A stretch of DNA of 64,000 nt from positions 2,253,001 through 2,317,000 of the forward strand of contig JADJPV010000001.1 in assembly GCA_016713085.1 (NCBI GenBank), given 5' to 3'. Both the position numbers and the translations under genes were made by a program. The DNA comes from Chitinophagaceae bacterium. Lineage in GTDB: Bacteria; Bacteroidota; Bacteroidia; Chitinophagales; Chitinophagaceae. This document shows positions 18,903 to 28,951 of this stretch, in pieces. Numbering within the stretch: position 1 is the first letter of the stretch; each line of letters starts with the position of its first letter. The notes under the pieces were generated by a model that saw nothing but the letters and a program-made list of their open reading frames with translations, ran no database searches and was not told the DNA's origin.

Positions 18903-19535
18903 TCAGATAAGTTTGTGTTCAATTGCCAGTTTTAATAGCTGCTGAGTTGAGCTTACATTCAGTTTCTGCATTAGATTTTTACGATGAGTTTCCACTGTGT
19001 AATGACTTAAGAATAGCTTCTCAGCAATTTGAGGACCATTGTATCCATCGTACAATAGTTTTAAAATTTCTTTTTCTCTGCGTGTAAGTCCGGGTAATTC
19101 CTGTGCAGCATCCTTTAACGAATTAAATTGTTCAAGTATTTTCTGGTTGGCTGCTTTGCTGAGATAGATTTTTCCTAGCATTACTTCATCAATAGCTTCC
19201 AGTAATTCGTAACGCTCCATATCTTTCAACAGATAGCCATTGCCACCTTTTGCCAAAAACTGGCTGATGATGCCTGCTTCATTGGTAGAAGTAAGACCGA
19301 TGATCTTTACGTCTTTGTTTTGTTTGCGGAGTATGCTGCATAATTCAATACCGTCAATATCAGGGAGGCTGATATCGAGAAGTATCACATCCGGCTCTAA
19401 TTCATTGAAAGATTCAATAGCCTGTTTGCCATTTTTACAAATGCCACAAACATTCAGGTGCAGTTCATCTTTCAACATGGTGGAAATGCCATCACCCACT
19501 AACGGATGATCATCAACAACGAGGATTTTGATCAT
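18903..19535 (-). CDS. NarL/LuxR-type response regulator
   Basis: Two-domain regulator of 210 residues. The receiver has VVDDHPLVGDG and the phosphoacceptor Asp in VILLDISLPDIDG (about residue 55), with Lys in GYLLKDMERYE. The C-terminal GerE-type helix-turn-helix is LTRREKEILKLLYDGYNG through HYTVETHRKNLMQKLNV. It is the last gene of a minus-strand operon behind two histidine kinases (40 bases after the first), the obvious partners. NarL-type dimers bind inverted repeats, and TACCT-N6-AGGTA palindromes occur at three promoters in this region, including the operon's own; I infer these as its operators. Confidence 0.95.
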   Translation of the reverse strand: MIKILVVDDHPLVGDGISTMLKDELHLNVCGICKNGKQAIESFNELEPDVILLDISLPDIDGIELCSILRKQNKDVKIIGLTSTNEAGIISQFLAKGGNGYLLKDMERYELLEAIDEVMLGKIYLSKAANQKILEQFNSLKDAAQELPGLTRREKEILKLLYDGYNGPQIAEKLFLSHYTVETHRKNLMQKLNVSSTQQLLKLAIEHKLI

Positions 19536-19575
19536 GGTACTTTATTGCTGTGCTGAAAATACAAAAAAGGCAAGC

Positions 19576-21576
19576 TTATGAAACTGCTTCACCCTCGTTA
19601 ATTAAAAAATTCATTAGAATGGTAGTGCCTATCTCGTTTTGTGAATCGATCGATAACTGCCCGTTTAAATATTGTACCCTGCTTTTTACCGATGAAAGAC
19701 CTGCACTTATTTTTTCATCGCTTTCTTTCATGTTGAATCCACGTCCATTATCTTCTACCGTTACACTTAAGCGATTACCCTCTCTGTTAAATTGAACAAT
19801 AGCCTCGGTTGCCTGCGAATGCTTAATAATGTTGTTGAGGAGTTCCTGTATTATGCGGAAGAGCATGATCTCCGTTGAGGCATTAAGTCGTTTTTCCATA
19901 CCGTACGATTGCATGGCTACTTTCAGCAGTTTACCTGCACTGATGCTGTTGCATAATTCCTGTGTTGCTTGTACAACACCCATCTTTAACAAAACCTCCG
20001 GCATCATATTGTGTGCTATGCGGCGTACTTCTTCTGATGCTGTATTGATCAGATCATAGCTTTTAGAAAAGAGGGGATTTGTTTGAAGCTCCTGTTGCTC
20101 GTGTTGCAATGTGCTGAAATGCATTTTTACAGTAGAGAACAAACCGCCCAGTCCATCGTGCAGATCTTTGGCAATACGGGTACGTTCGGTTTCCTGTCCG
20201 TTCACCATACTTTGTAATGAAACAATCTGTTGCTGCCGTTCGAGGAATTTGATTTGCTCCTGTTGTAATATTTTGTCTTTTTCTGCGATGGTTCGTTTTT
20301 GCTGACTTACTCTATAAAGAAACCCAAGGATAGATAATAATGTAATTGCGAATAAACCAATAATAATGAGCATTCTGTTTCTGCGTACAACAGCAAGTTC
20401 ATTTTGAGCATTAGATAATTCGAGCGCCGCAATTTGTTTCTCCTTTTTACTGCTTTCAAACGAAGCCTCGAGAAAAGAAGCATATTGTACTGTTTTTGAT
20501 GCAAGTATACTATCATTGAGTTTTTCATATTCAATGCTGTAATTATAAGCACTTTTAAAGTCCTTAATGGCTGCATAATAGGCGCTTATTTGTGCACATG
20601 CCCTGTAGTACACATCCGTTGAGTTCGCTTTTTTTGAAAGAGCCAATGCTTCTTTAAGATAGATGTATGCATTTGCGAAATCTTTTTTCTTAAGATAGGT
20701 TCTGCCAATTGCCAGGTTAAGGTATGCAGGCTGAAAATTTTCACGCAGCGAAATTTTTAATCCGGTTTTGTGAAGGGAAAGGGCAGTATCATATTCTCCT
20801 TTACGTTCATGGTAAAGGCCCAGTATGCTGTAAGAGTCAGCGGCAAATGCAAGATCGCTGGTTGTTGCAATATAGGATCTCAACAGTGGGACATATTTTG
20901 CAGCTTCATTAGTCTTATTGATGCCTAGGTAAGCGACAATCAAGTGATTATAGGCAAACGCCAATTGGGAATTATCATTTGAAGGTTTTATTTTTTCCAG
21001 CAACTCCAGGCTAAGCTTGATACACCTGTCATAATTTTCTAATGAACCTATCGTTGCAATAAGGTTCTGATAAGCCATTATTTCTCTGGCTGTATCTTTC
21101 ATCAGTTGAAAATATTCACATGCTTTGGAATAATGGTAGGAGGCATTAAAAAAATCGCTCTGCATAAAATACCAACCACCTCTGCCATTATTGATCTTGC
21201 CAAGCAGTTCGTGGTTTTTTTCTTTGCTGGCAATCTGTTCTGCTTCCTCATACATATTGGTCGATTCTTTAAATTTATTCTGATCAGCATATACAAAGCC
21301 AAGTATGTAGGCCATTTTTGAAGTGCCTTTATTGAAACCAATTTTTTTACTAAGAGCCAACCCTTGCAATCCATAGTTGACGGCTTGGTCCAGGTCGTAA
21401 TAGCTTATATTATTACAGATTTCTATCAACAGGTTTACTTTGTTTGAGTCTTCTTTTTGTTTAGGTAATTCTTTTCGTAAACTATCGACTAATTGTTCTG
21501 ATGTTTGCGCAGATATATTTATGCAATAAAAACAGAGGAGCATTAGCAGAGGAAACTTATACAATACTTTATGCAT
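19576..21576 (-). CDS. TPR sensor histidine kinase (HisKA_3 type), first copy
   Basis: A 666-residue kinase. Signal peptide (to about residue 23); a periplasmic TPR array with Ala/Tyr-rich repeats (about 40-385); a single transmembrane helix around MLIIIGLFAITLLSILGFLY; a short coiled coil (KDKILQQEQIKFLERQQQ); a HisKA_3 domain with the phospho-His in ETERTRIAKDLHDGLGGL; and an HATPase domain with N-box ELLNNIIKH and G-boxes VEDNGRGF and GLSSVKSR. It sits directly ahead of the NarL-type regulator and is presumed to phosphorylate it. The kinase half is nearly identical to that of the neighbouring kinase, while the TPR half is different. Confidence 0.95.
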   Translation of the reverse strand: MHKVLYKFPLLMLLCFYCINISAQTSEQLVDSLRKELPKQKEDSNKVNLLIEICNNISYYDLDQAVNYGLQGLALSKKIGFNKGTSKMAYILGFVYADQNKFKESTNMYEEAEQIASKEKNHELLGKINNGRGGWYFMQSDFFNASYHYSKACEYFQLMKDTAREIMAYQNLIATIGSLENYDRCIKLSLELLEKIKPSNDNSQLAFAYNHLIVAYLGINKTNEAAKYVPLLRSYIATTSDLAFAADSYSILGLYHERKGEYDTALSLHKTGLKISLRENFQPAYLNLAIGRTYLKKKDFANAYIYLKEALALSKKANSTDVYYRACAQISAYYAAIKDFKSAYNYSIEYEKLNDSILASKTVQYASFLEASFESSKKEKQIAALELSNAQNELAVVRRNRMLIIIGLFAITLLSILGFLYRVSQQKRTIAEKDKILQQEQIKFLERQQQIVSLQSMVNGQETERTRIAKDLHDGLGGLFSTVKMHFSTLQHEQQELQTNPLFSKSYDLINTASEEVRRIAHNMMPEVLLKMGVVQATQELCNSISAGKLLKVAMQSYGMEKRLNASTEIMLFRIIQELLNNIIKHSQATEAIVQFNREGNRLSVTVEDNGRGFNMKESDEKISAGLSSVKSRVQYLNGQLSIDSQNEIGTTILMNFLINEGEAVS

Positions 21577-21625
21577 TTTACTTGTTTATAAAAGATGAGT
21601 GAGGAATTGTGTGCAAATGGTTGTT

Positions 21626-23643
21626 TTAACTGCCGGCACTTTGGTCGTTTATAAGAAAATTCATTAAGACGGTTGTGCCTATCTCATTTTGCGAATCGAT
21701 CGATAATTGTCCGTTGAGATATTGCACCCGGCTTTTTACCGATGAAAGGCCTGCACTTATTTTTTCATCGCTTTCTTTCATGTTGAATCCACGGCCATTA
21801 TCTTCTACCGTTACACTTAAGCGATTGCCCTCTCTGTTAAATTGAACAATGGCTTCGGTAGCCTGTGCATGTTTAATAATGTTGTTGAGAAGTTCCTGTA
21901 TAATGCGGAAGAGCATGATCTCCGTTGAGGCATTCAGTCGTTTTTCCATGCCGTACGATTGCATGGCTACTTTCAGCAGTTTGCCTGCGCTGATGCTGTT
22001 ACACAATTCCTGCGTGGCTTGCACAACGCCCATCTTTAGTAACACTTCCGGCATCATGTTATGTGCAATACGGCGTACTTCTTCCGAAGCGGTATTAATG
22101 AGTTCATAGCTTTTAGAGAAGAGCGGATTGGTTTGCAACTCCTGTTGCTCGTGCTGCAATGTGCTGAAATGCATTTTTACCGTAGAGAATAAACCACCCA
22201 GCCCATCATGCAGATCTTTGGCAATACGTGTACGTTCAGTTTCCTGCCCGTTAACCATGCTTTGTAACGAAACAACCTGTTGTTGCCTTTCGAGAAATTT
22301 GATTTGTTCCTGTTGATAGTTGTTTTCTTTTTGTGCAATCAGGTTTTTTTGTTTGCTGTTTCTATACAGTAATCCCAGCACCAATAATATGGAAATAGCT
22401 GCCAGCCCACCTATTAACATCAGCCTGTTCCGTTTTTGCCAATGCTAATTCGTTTGCGGTTTTAGTAAGGGTAAGGTCTGCAATTTCTTTTCCTTTTTTC
22501 CGTTTGGTATTTTGCTTCCAACTGGCGAACATTTTCTTTACTGGTTGTACTGCTCAGGCTATCGGCATATGCAAACTCCAGTTCGGCATATACAAGTGCC
22601 TGCTTATAATTTCCTTTATGCATTTCGGCCAGCTTCAGGTTGGCATAAGCATAATTCAGATCTTCAAAGCTGTTAATTTCCTTTGCAAAGCGCAGAGCAT
22701 CTACTGCAAATTTTTCGGCATCTGCCATTTGCTTTAATGAAATGCTTACACTGCTTAAATTATTCAGTATGCGGGAGCGATAGCTGTTGTTGTTAATGCT
22801 GTCTGTTAGTTTTAATCCTATAAGATAATATTCTTTTGCTTTTTGATATTCGGAACGTAGTTCGTACAGCCTTCCATGATTAACGTAAACGGCCTGCTTC
22901 AATTCAAGATTATTTACTTCTTTGGTTAATGCCATGGCACTATCCATTACAACTTTTGCTTTATCTAACTGGTTTGTGCTACTGTAGATAATAAAATACT
23001 TATTATAAATCTGGATGAGTTGCGATTTATTTTCTGCATATTCCTGCATCTTTATCACTTTGTTAAGGTATTCTTCTGCTTTGCTGTATTCTTTTTCCCG
23101 CAGAAATGTTTGACCTATATTTCCATATGTAGCAAATAGTTTATGTTTCAAATGTTTATTTTCGGGTTGTTCCAGAATGTTTGCGTTCTGTATAAATAAC
23201 TGCAGAGCTTCTTCCGTTCGTGATTCATCGAGATAAAGAGAAGCGAGGATGGTATTATACATCAACTTATTGTCTGTGCTCTCTTTTTCAAAAACCGGGT
23301 TTACTTCATCTAAATACAGTTGTGCAGAATCGTTTATGCTTTTCATGTAATAGCATCTTGCCGTTGCAAGTAGCAGGCGGGTTAGTTGATAGTTCTTATT
23401 TTTTTTGGATAACGTAATTCCCAAACGACTGTAATAAATAGCAGAATCCTGCATGCCCTTGAAATAATAAACATTACTAAGTCCTCCATAAGCTGATATT
23501 GCTGCCGTATCATTTTTAGATTTGATTATTTGCAGAAGGCTGTCGGTTTTTTTATCCGTTTGCGATTGTGCTGTTTGCAGCAATACGAAAGTAAGTAACA
23601 AAGTAAATGTGATGCGTTTGGCATTTATATAAGAAGAAGACAT
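21626..23643 (-). CDS. TPR sensor histidine kinase, second copy (frame broken in linker)
   Basis: Same architecture as the next kinase: signal peptide, TPR repeats, one transmembrane helix (MLIGGLAAISILLVLGLLY), HisKA_3 and HATPase. The upstream frame (23643 to 22462) ends in the linker after EAKYQTEK; the kinase half is open from 22420 to 21626. Restoring one A in each of two A-runs (complement of 22488-22491 and 22494-22499) gives KKEKEIADLTLTK and NELAL, and two A in the run at 22433-22437 joins to RNRLMLIGG, exactly matching the paralogue's layout. So the break is probably base-calling, not decay. It is the first gene of the operon and carries the palindrome about 80 bases upstream of its start. 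Confidence 0.88.
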
Positions 23644-23721
23644 GTTGTTTAACAGATTATGTTTTTTGGTTACTTGTGTTTATAAAAGGAAGTAAGATAG
23701 AATCTAAAGTTGTAACTTCTC

Positions 23722-23737
23722 TACCTCCTTTCAGGTA
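23722..23737. promoter_or_regulatory. Palindromic operator 1 (kinase operon side)
   Basis: TACCTCC-TT-TCAGGTA. The outer arms TACCT and AGGTA are exact reverse complements. It lies 79 bases upstream of the second kinase's start; 22 bases further along the minus strand is a TATCTTAC that could be the -7 box, which would put the palindrome over the -35 region. Confidence 0.65.
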
Positions 23738-23962
23738 TTTTTCATTTACTCATAATGCTACACGTCTGGTACTGATTTAAACATGCTGTATAAGGAGTTT
23801 TATCTCCAACAATACCGACCTATGAACAGGGCTTTTTTTACTCTTCCTTTTTTTTAATGTAGTTGTCCTCAATACTCAATAGGTAAAATGGTTTTGTTTT
23901 AACGACACTGTTTACAAACCACAGATACGAGATATATTTCTATGAACTGTATTTGTATAAAA

Positions 23963-24009
23963 TACCTCCATTCAGGTATAGTTAAGGCATTTGCATGCTT
24001 CTACTTTTG
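23963..24009 (+). promoter_or_regulatory. Operator 2 plus -7 box of the DUF5650 gene
   Basis: TACCTCC-AT-TCAGGTA at 23963-23978 and, 23 bases on, TACTTTTG (fits TAnnTTTG) at 24002-24009. At the normal -33 position there is TATA instead of TTTG, directly beside the palindrome; this is the arrangement expected for a promoter that needs an activator bound next to RNA polymerase. Confidence 0.65.
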
Positions 24010-24056
24010 TTTCAATATATACTTCAGCTTTTCAATTCAGCTATCAATCAACAACA

Positions 24057-27000
24057 ATGAATAAACTAACGGCAACATGTTTGGCAATAATATTTGCAAT
24101 GACTACAACAGCACAATCATTCACCATTAACGGTCCTGCAGGCAGCGGTTCGTTTGGGCAAAATATTATCCTGCTTTCAAATGGAAATTTTGTTGTTACC
24201 GATCCGGGCTTTGATGAAGGCTCCACGTTAAATGTAGGTGCTGTTTACCTATACAGCGGTACAACTTTCACACCTATCAGTGTATTAAAAGGAAGCACAG
24301 CAGAAGACGGTGTTGGCAATGTAACTCCATTGTCCAATGGTAATTTTTTAGTGGGATCTCCTTTTTGGGATAATGGAACTGCTGTTAATGCCGGTGCCGT
24401 TACTTTGGTAAATGGCATTACAGGATTAAATGGAGTGGTTAGCCCTGCTAATTCGTTGGTAGGAACTAAGTCCGACGACCAAGTGGGACGAATATCAATA
24501 TTTGATTTAGGCGTCAAGGCATTACCCAATAGCAATTTTGTAGTACTTAGTCCTAATTGGGATAATGGCAGCATTGTAAATGTTGGTGCCGTAACATGGG
24601 GAAGTGGTACTACCGGTGTTACCGGCCCTGTAAGCATCAGCAATTCTTTAATAGGCAAAAGAACCGACGACGCTGTTGGCAATGGTGGAATTACCGTTTT
24701 AACCAATAATAATTATTTAATAAGAAGCTCTGACTGGGATAACACAGGTGCTCCCAATGCAGGAGCAGTAACCTGGGCTGGCGGAACGTCGGGTATTAGC
24801 GGTGAACTTAGCAGCGGCAACTCTTTGGTGGGTACAATTGCAAACGACAGAATGGGGTTAACTGAATCGGTTCAAGGAGTTTTTCCATTAACCAATGGAA
24901 ACTATGTTGTCGTTTGCAGCAAATGCGATTTTGGAGCTGCTGTAGATGGAGGTGCTGTTGTTTGGGGCAATGGAACAACAGGAATTTCGGGCCCGGTAAG
25001 TACAGCTATTTCAATACATGGTGCATTTAAAGATCGAATTGGCAGTGACGGCGTTACTGCATTAACCAATGGCAATTACGTTGTAAAAAGCAGTAGCTGG
25101 CCAAATGATTTAAACATGGGTGCAGCTACCTGGGGCAATGGAACTACGGGAACAACGGGTACAGTAAGCAGCAGCAACTCTTTAGTAGGCTCAACAGATT
25201 TTGATGGAATAGGAAGAAATGTAACCACACGTTCTAATGGCAATTATGTTGTATATAGTTTTTGTGGGATAATGGTGCAGCAGCAGATGTTGGTGCTGTT
25301 ACATTTTGTAATGGAGCTACAGGAACATCGGGTACTATAAGCAGCAGCAATTCTTTAATAGGTAGCGTTTCGAATGATGCAGTTGGATTAAATGGCGTTG
25401 TTGCCCTAACCAATGGCAATTATGTTATTGCCAGTTCGCTATGGGATAATGTTGCATTAACAGATGCAGGTGCCGTTACTTGGGTTGATGGTTCTGTAGG
25501 CTTAACAGGAACAATCACCAGCAGTAATTCTTTAGTGGGTGGCATAGCCGATAACAAAGTAGGTAGTGGCAACGTAATTGTTTTGTCAAATGGCAACTAT
25601 GTAGTTGGCAGCCCCGAGTGGGACAATGGAACTCCAATTAATATTGGTGCAGCTACCTGGGGCAATGGAACAACAGGTATTACCGGGCCTGTATCTGCCA
25701 GCAACTCTTTAACAGGTACAGCAGCAAATGATAATGTGGGTACTGGGGGTAGAATCAAAGCACTTACAAATGGAAATTTTGTAGTAGTAAGTTCAAACTG
25801 GGATAATGGAGCTATTTCAAATGCAGGTGCTGTTACCTTGGGCAATGGCACAACTGGCATATCCGGAACCGTTAGTAGCAGTAATTCATTAGTGGGCAGC
25901 AAAGCAAATGATGCAGTAGGTAAGCAGGGTATAACAAATCTTCCCAATGGCAATTATATTATCAGTAGTGCCGAATGGGATAATGGAACCATTGTAAATG
26001 CCAGTGCTGTTACCTGGGACGATGGAACTACCGGGGTTAGCGGTCCTATTAGTTCTGCTAATTCATTAATAGGTGCTACAGCCAGCGATTTCATTGGCGG
26101 CGATATTACTGGTGGGGGTGGCGATATCATCACTTTTACCAATGGCAATTATGCCATCACCAGTGGTTTTTGGGATGATGGTGGAACTGTTAATGCAGGT
26201 GCTACCACCTGGGGTGATGCATCTGTACCACTTACTGGATTTATAAATACCTGCAACAGTATTATTGGAGGCAACAACGTTACCCCGGTTATTCATTTGC
26301 CCAATCAAAACGTAATAGTTGGAGGCTTTAATCTTTTAAATAAAATAGTTGTTTACAATCCATCGGGCATGAGCCGGGCCAATAGTTTAGATGCTAAAAC
26401 AATGAACATAGCAGGATCGTCACCCGTAGCAATTATTGCAGAAGGTAATTGCAGAATAATTGCCAGCATTACTCCCAATGGCGGCAGCAGCTCGGTTACT
26501 GGTAGTGTTACTGCGCAAGCATGGGTTGAAGGAAGTGTACCTACACATGCAGGCCAGCCATTTGTTGCACGCCATTATCAAATTACACCGGCGATAAATG
26601 CAGATGCTGCAACTGCAAGAGTAACATTGTATTTTTCGCAAACTGAATTTGATGAGTTCAATGCACATCCGGGCAGCACACTCAACTTACCTACAGGTTC
26701 GGGTGATGCCACAGGCAAAAACAATTTACGTATTGGAAAATATGCAGGCACAAGCAACAATGGAACCGGACTTCCATCATCTCACAGCAGTACCGTTTCT
26801 GTTATTGATCCGGATAATAATGATATTGTTTGGAACGATTTGTACAACCGTTGGGAAGTAAGTTTTCAGGTAAATGGTTTTAGTGGATTTATTGTACAAA
26901 CACTTGCCACACCTCTTCCATTAAAACTAATATCATTTTACGCAGCAAAACAAACGAATGATGTTACGTTGAACTTAACTACAGAGAATGAACAAGACTG

Positions 27001-27466
27001 CAGTCATTTCAACATAGAACGTAGTACAAATGGTATCAACTTTACTTCCGCAGGTGCACTTGTTGCACGCAATCTCACAAGCAAACAGCAGTACCAGTAT
27101 ATTGATGCTAATGCTTTAACAGTATTTGCAACAGTTCCTAAACTTTATTATCGCTTAAAGATGGTTGATATTGATGGCAGCTTTACTTACAGTTCTGTTC
27201 AAGTTGTCAATCTTCAACAAACATCAGCCTTCAGCATTTATCCTAACCCGGCAAAAGATGTATTACATATTCAACTGCAAAACAACAGTCGCAATCTGCA
27301 ACTACGTATAAACGATATGTATGGTCGTACTTTAAAAACCTGGAGCATAAGCAATACGGGCACCTCTCTACAATTAAACATTGCAGAACTGTCCGCAGGG
27401 TATTACCAATTGGAAATATTGCAGGAAAAACAAAACCGTCAGGTGTTGCTTGTATTGAAACAGTAA
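24057..27466 (+). CDS. T9SS-exported DUF5650 repeat protein (frameshifted)
   Basis: A secreted protein of about 1136 residues. Signal peptide (MNKLTATCLAIIFAMTTTAQ), then some twelve repeats of about 65-75 residues built on NSLVG-ANDxVG-LTNGNYVV-S-WDNG-NAGAVTWGNGTTG, the DUF5650-type repeat, probably a beta-propeller or solenoid. After that comes a spacer, a Bacteroidota-type fibronectin-like segment (PLPLKLISFYAAKQTNDVTL) and a type A sorting domain (FSIYPNPAKDVLHIQL to the end), so it is exported by type IX secretion. The frame breaks at the T-run 25259-25263; one added T restores YSFLWDNGAAAD. ATG 24057 opens the signal peptide. It is divergent from the kinase operon and shares its palindrome. 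Confidence 0.88.
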
Positions 27467-27605
27467 TTACGAGCGACCAGAAAAATTAAGCTCATCTGTT
27501 TTTGTAGAATGTTGTTCTTGTCTTCTTGCAAGCAGTGATAGATAAAACCGTGTTGTAAAAAATAAAACACGCTTTTTTATGAAATAGTATGACAAATAAC
27601 CTGAC

Positions 27606-27655
27606 TACCTCCAATCAGGTATTTTTCTTAAAGCAAAATCACTTCTTTTCAGGTA
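27606..27655 (+). promoter_or_regulatory. Operator 3 and a degenerate fourth copy before the astacin cluster
   Basis: TACCTCC-AA-TCAGGTA at 27606-27621, with the same TTTTTC flank as operator 1. A related CACTTCT-TT-TCAGGTA (13 of 16 matching operator 1) lies at 27640-27655. They are 75-90 and 41-56 bases upstream of the start at 27696. No good -7 box was found after either. Confidence 0.6.
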
Positions 27656-27695
27656 TGGTGCAGGTGTAAAACGAAATGCAATTTTACTGAAGTAA

Positions 27696-28922
27696 ATGTT
27701 CATTATGCAACGTATCATTTTAATTCTTCTTTTTTTTACAGCATCATATTTTGCCAAAGCACAGGAGGCTGGGGCACCCAATCGAGTTACTCCTAAAGAA
27801 TTTGCAATACCTGCTTCTCCTGTATTTGATGTAATGGGTGTAACACCTTCACAGATCAATCGCACAGCCGATATTAAAGATTTTAAAGTTGACTGGTCGT
27901 TTAAATCATGGCGGCTGAGCCCCAACCTCGCTATACAATCGCAACCATTTTGGGAGTTATTTTATAACCGTAAAGATTTGAGCAAGTATCAAGCAGCATC
28001 GGGCTTTATGCGAAAGCTGGCTTCGGTTGATCTGTCTGTTGGTTCTGTTCAAGATGAGAATAACGACCGACGAATTGGTTTTGCAGTAAAGACGAACATC
28101 TTCCGCTCAAGAGATCCGTTAATGGCAAAGGAACTATATGCCGATATCTCCGAACGTTTCGGCGCCGAAAAGATCGAACTGGAATCGAAACTGAAAGAAT
28201 TGAAACAACAGTTAGATACTACCGTAAACATTCTTGCAAAACCTGAATTGCGAAATCAGATCAAAGCAACGGAAGATTTGCTCTTAACAATCAACACACG
28301 ACGTAATGCAGAAATTAATGAACGGGCAAAGGTGTTTATTGCAGAGCATTGGAATGTAACTTCTCTTGATGCAGCTTTCGGCAGAGTGTATTCGTATCAA
28401 ACCGATAGCAGTGGGTCGCTTAAATCGCTGCGGTTAAACCGCAGTACAGCTTGGGCCGGTTGGGCAAACTTTAGTATTGGTATGGGAAAAAAATGGTTGC
28501 TTTCGGGTTTGGTACGTAACAGTTGGTACCGGGAAGAACTGAATTTTCAAATTCGTAATACTTCAACTGGCGATGTGTTAACGCAGCTTGCAGTAGCAGA
28601 TAATACATTACTAACGGCGGGGCTTAACCTACGCTACGGGGGCTCTTATTTTACTTTTTTTGCAGAATTTTTATACGAAAAGAAAGGCTTGCGTACACCG
28701 GTTGAAGCATTATCAAAAGTATTTGAATCGCCTGGGGGATTTGAAGTAGTGGGTAATTCTGTTAAGTGGAATGTAGTGCAGCCCAACACCATTGCCATTG
28801 GAGGCGATTGGCGCATGAACCGCAATATTGTTTTGAACTATGGTATGCGTGGCATTTTTGATAAGAACTGGAAGTTTACAGGGTTTATACCTGTGGTATC
28901 AATTGCCTGTTTAATGCGGTAA
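27696..28922 (+). CDS. Secreted/outer-membrane protein of unknown function
   Basis: A 408-residue protein with a signal peptide (MQRIILILLFFTASYFAKAQ; a second ATG at 27705 is an equally good start). A Pro-rich N-terminal stretch is followed by amphipathic strands, a predicted helical coiled region in the middle (ELESKLKELKQQLDTTVN), then more alternating strands and an end in short barrel-like segments (GLNLRYGGSYFTFFAEFLYEKKG). This suggests an outer-membrane barrel with a periplasmic or surface insert. No family recognised. It is the first gene of a three-gene run with 29-base gaps, behind two copies of the palindrome. Confidence 0.75.
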   Translation: MFIMQRIILILLFFTASYFAKAQEAGAPNRVTPKEFAIPASPVFDVMGVTPSQINRTADIKDFKVDWSFKSWRLSPNLAIQSQPFWELFYNRKDLSKYQAASGFMRKLASVDLSVGSVQDENNDRRIGFAVKTNIFRSRDPLMAKELYADISERFGAEKIELESKLKELKQQLDTTVNILAKPELRNQIKATEDLLLTINTRRNAEINERAKVFIAEHWNVTSLDAAFGRVYSYQTDSSGSLKSLRLNRSTAWAGWANFSIGMGKKWLLSGLVRNSWYREELNFQIRNTSTGDVLTQLAVADNTLLTAGLNLRYGGSYFTFFAEFLYEKKGLRTPVEALSKVFESPGGFEVVGNSVKWNVVQPNTIAIGGDWRMNRNIVLNYGMRGIFDKNWKFTGFIPVVSIACLMR

Positions 28923-28951
28923 AACTTATTTATAACTATAAAATAAAATAC

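Larger units (their letters stand above)
23644..24056. other. Divergent regulatory region between the kinase operon and the DUF5650 gene
   Basis: 413 bases without a gene, holding two copies of the TACCTCC-N2-TCAGGTA palindrome, one near each gene, and a -7 box for each direction (plus: TACTTTTG at 24002-24009; minus: the weaker TATCTTAC at 23699-23692). The middle (about 23740-23960) shows no further structure I can name. Confidence 0.7.

Noticed and set aside
22462..22504. A short TPR protein ending in RKRNCRPYPY as an independent gene
   Set aside because: The last residues do not fit the family; adding A to two runs restores the linker seen in the paralogue.
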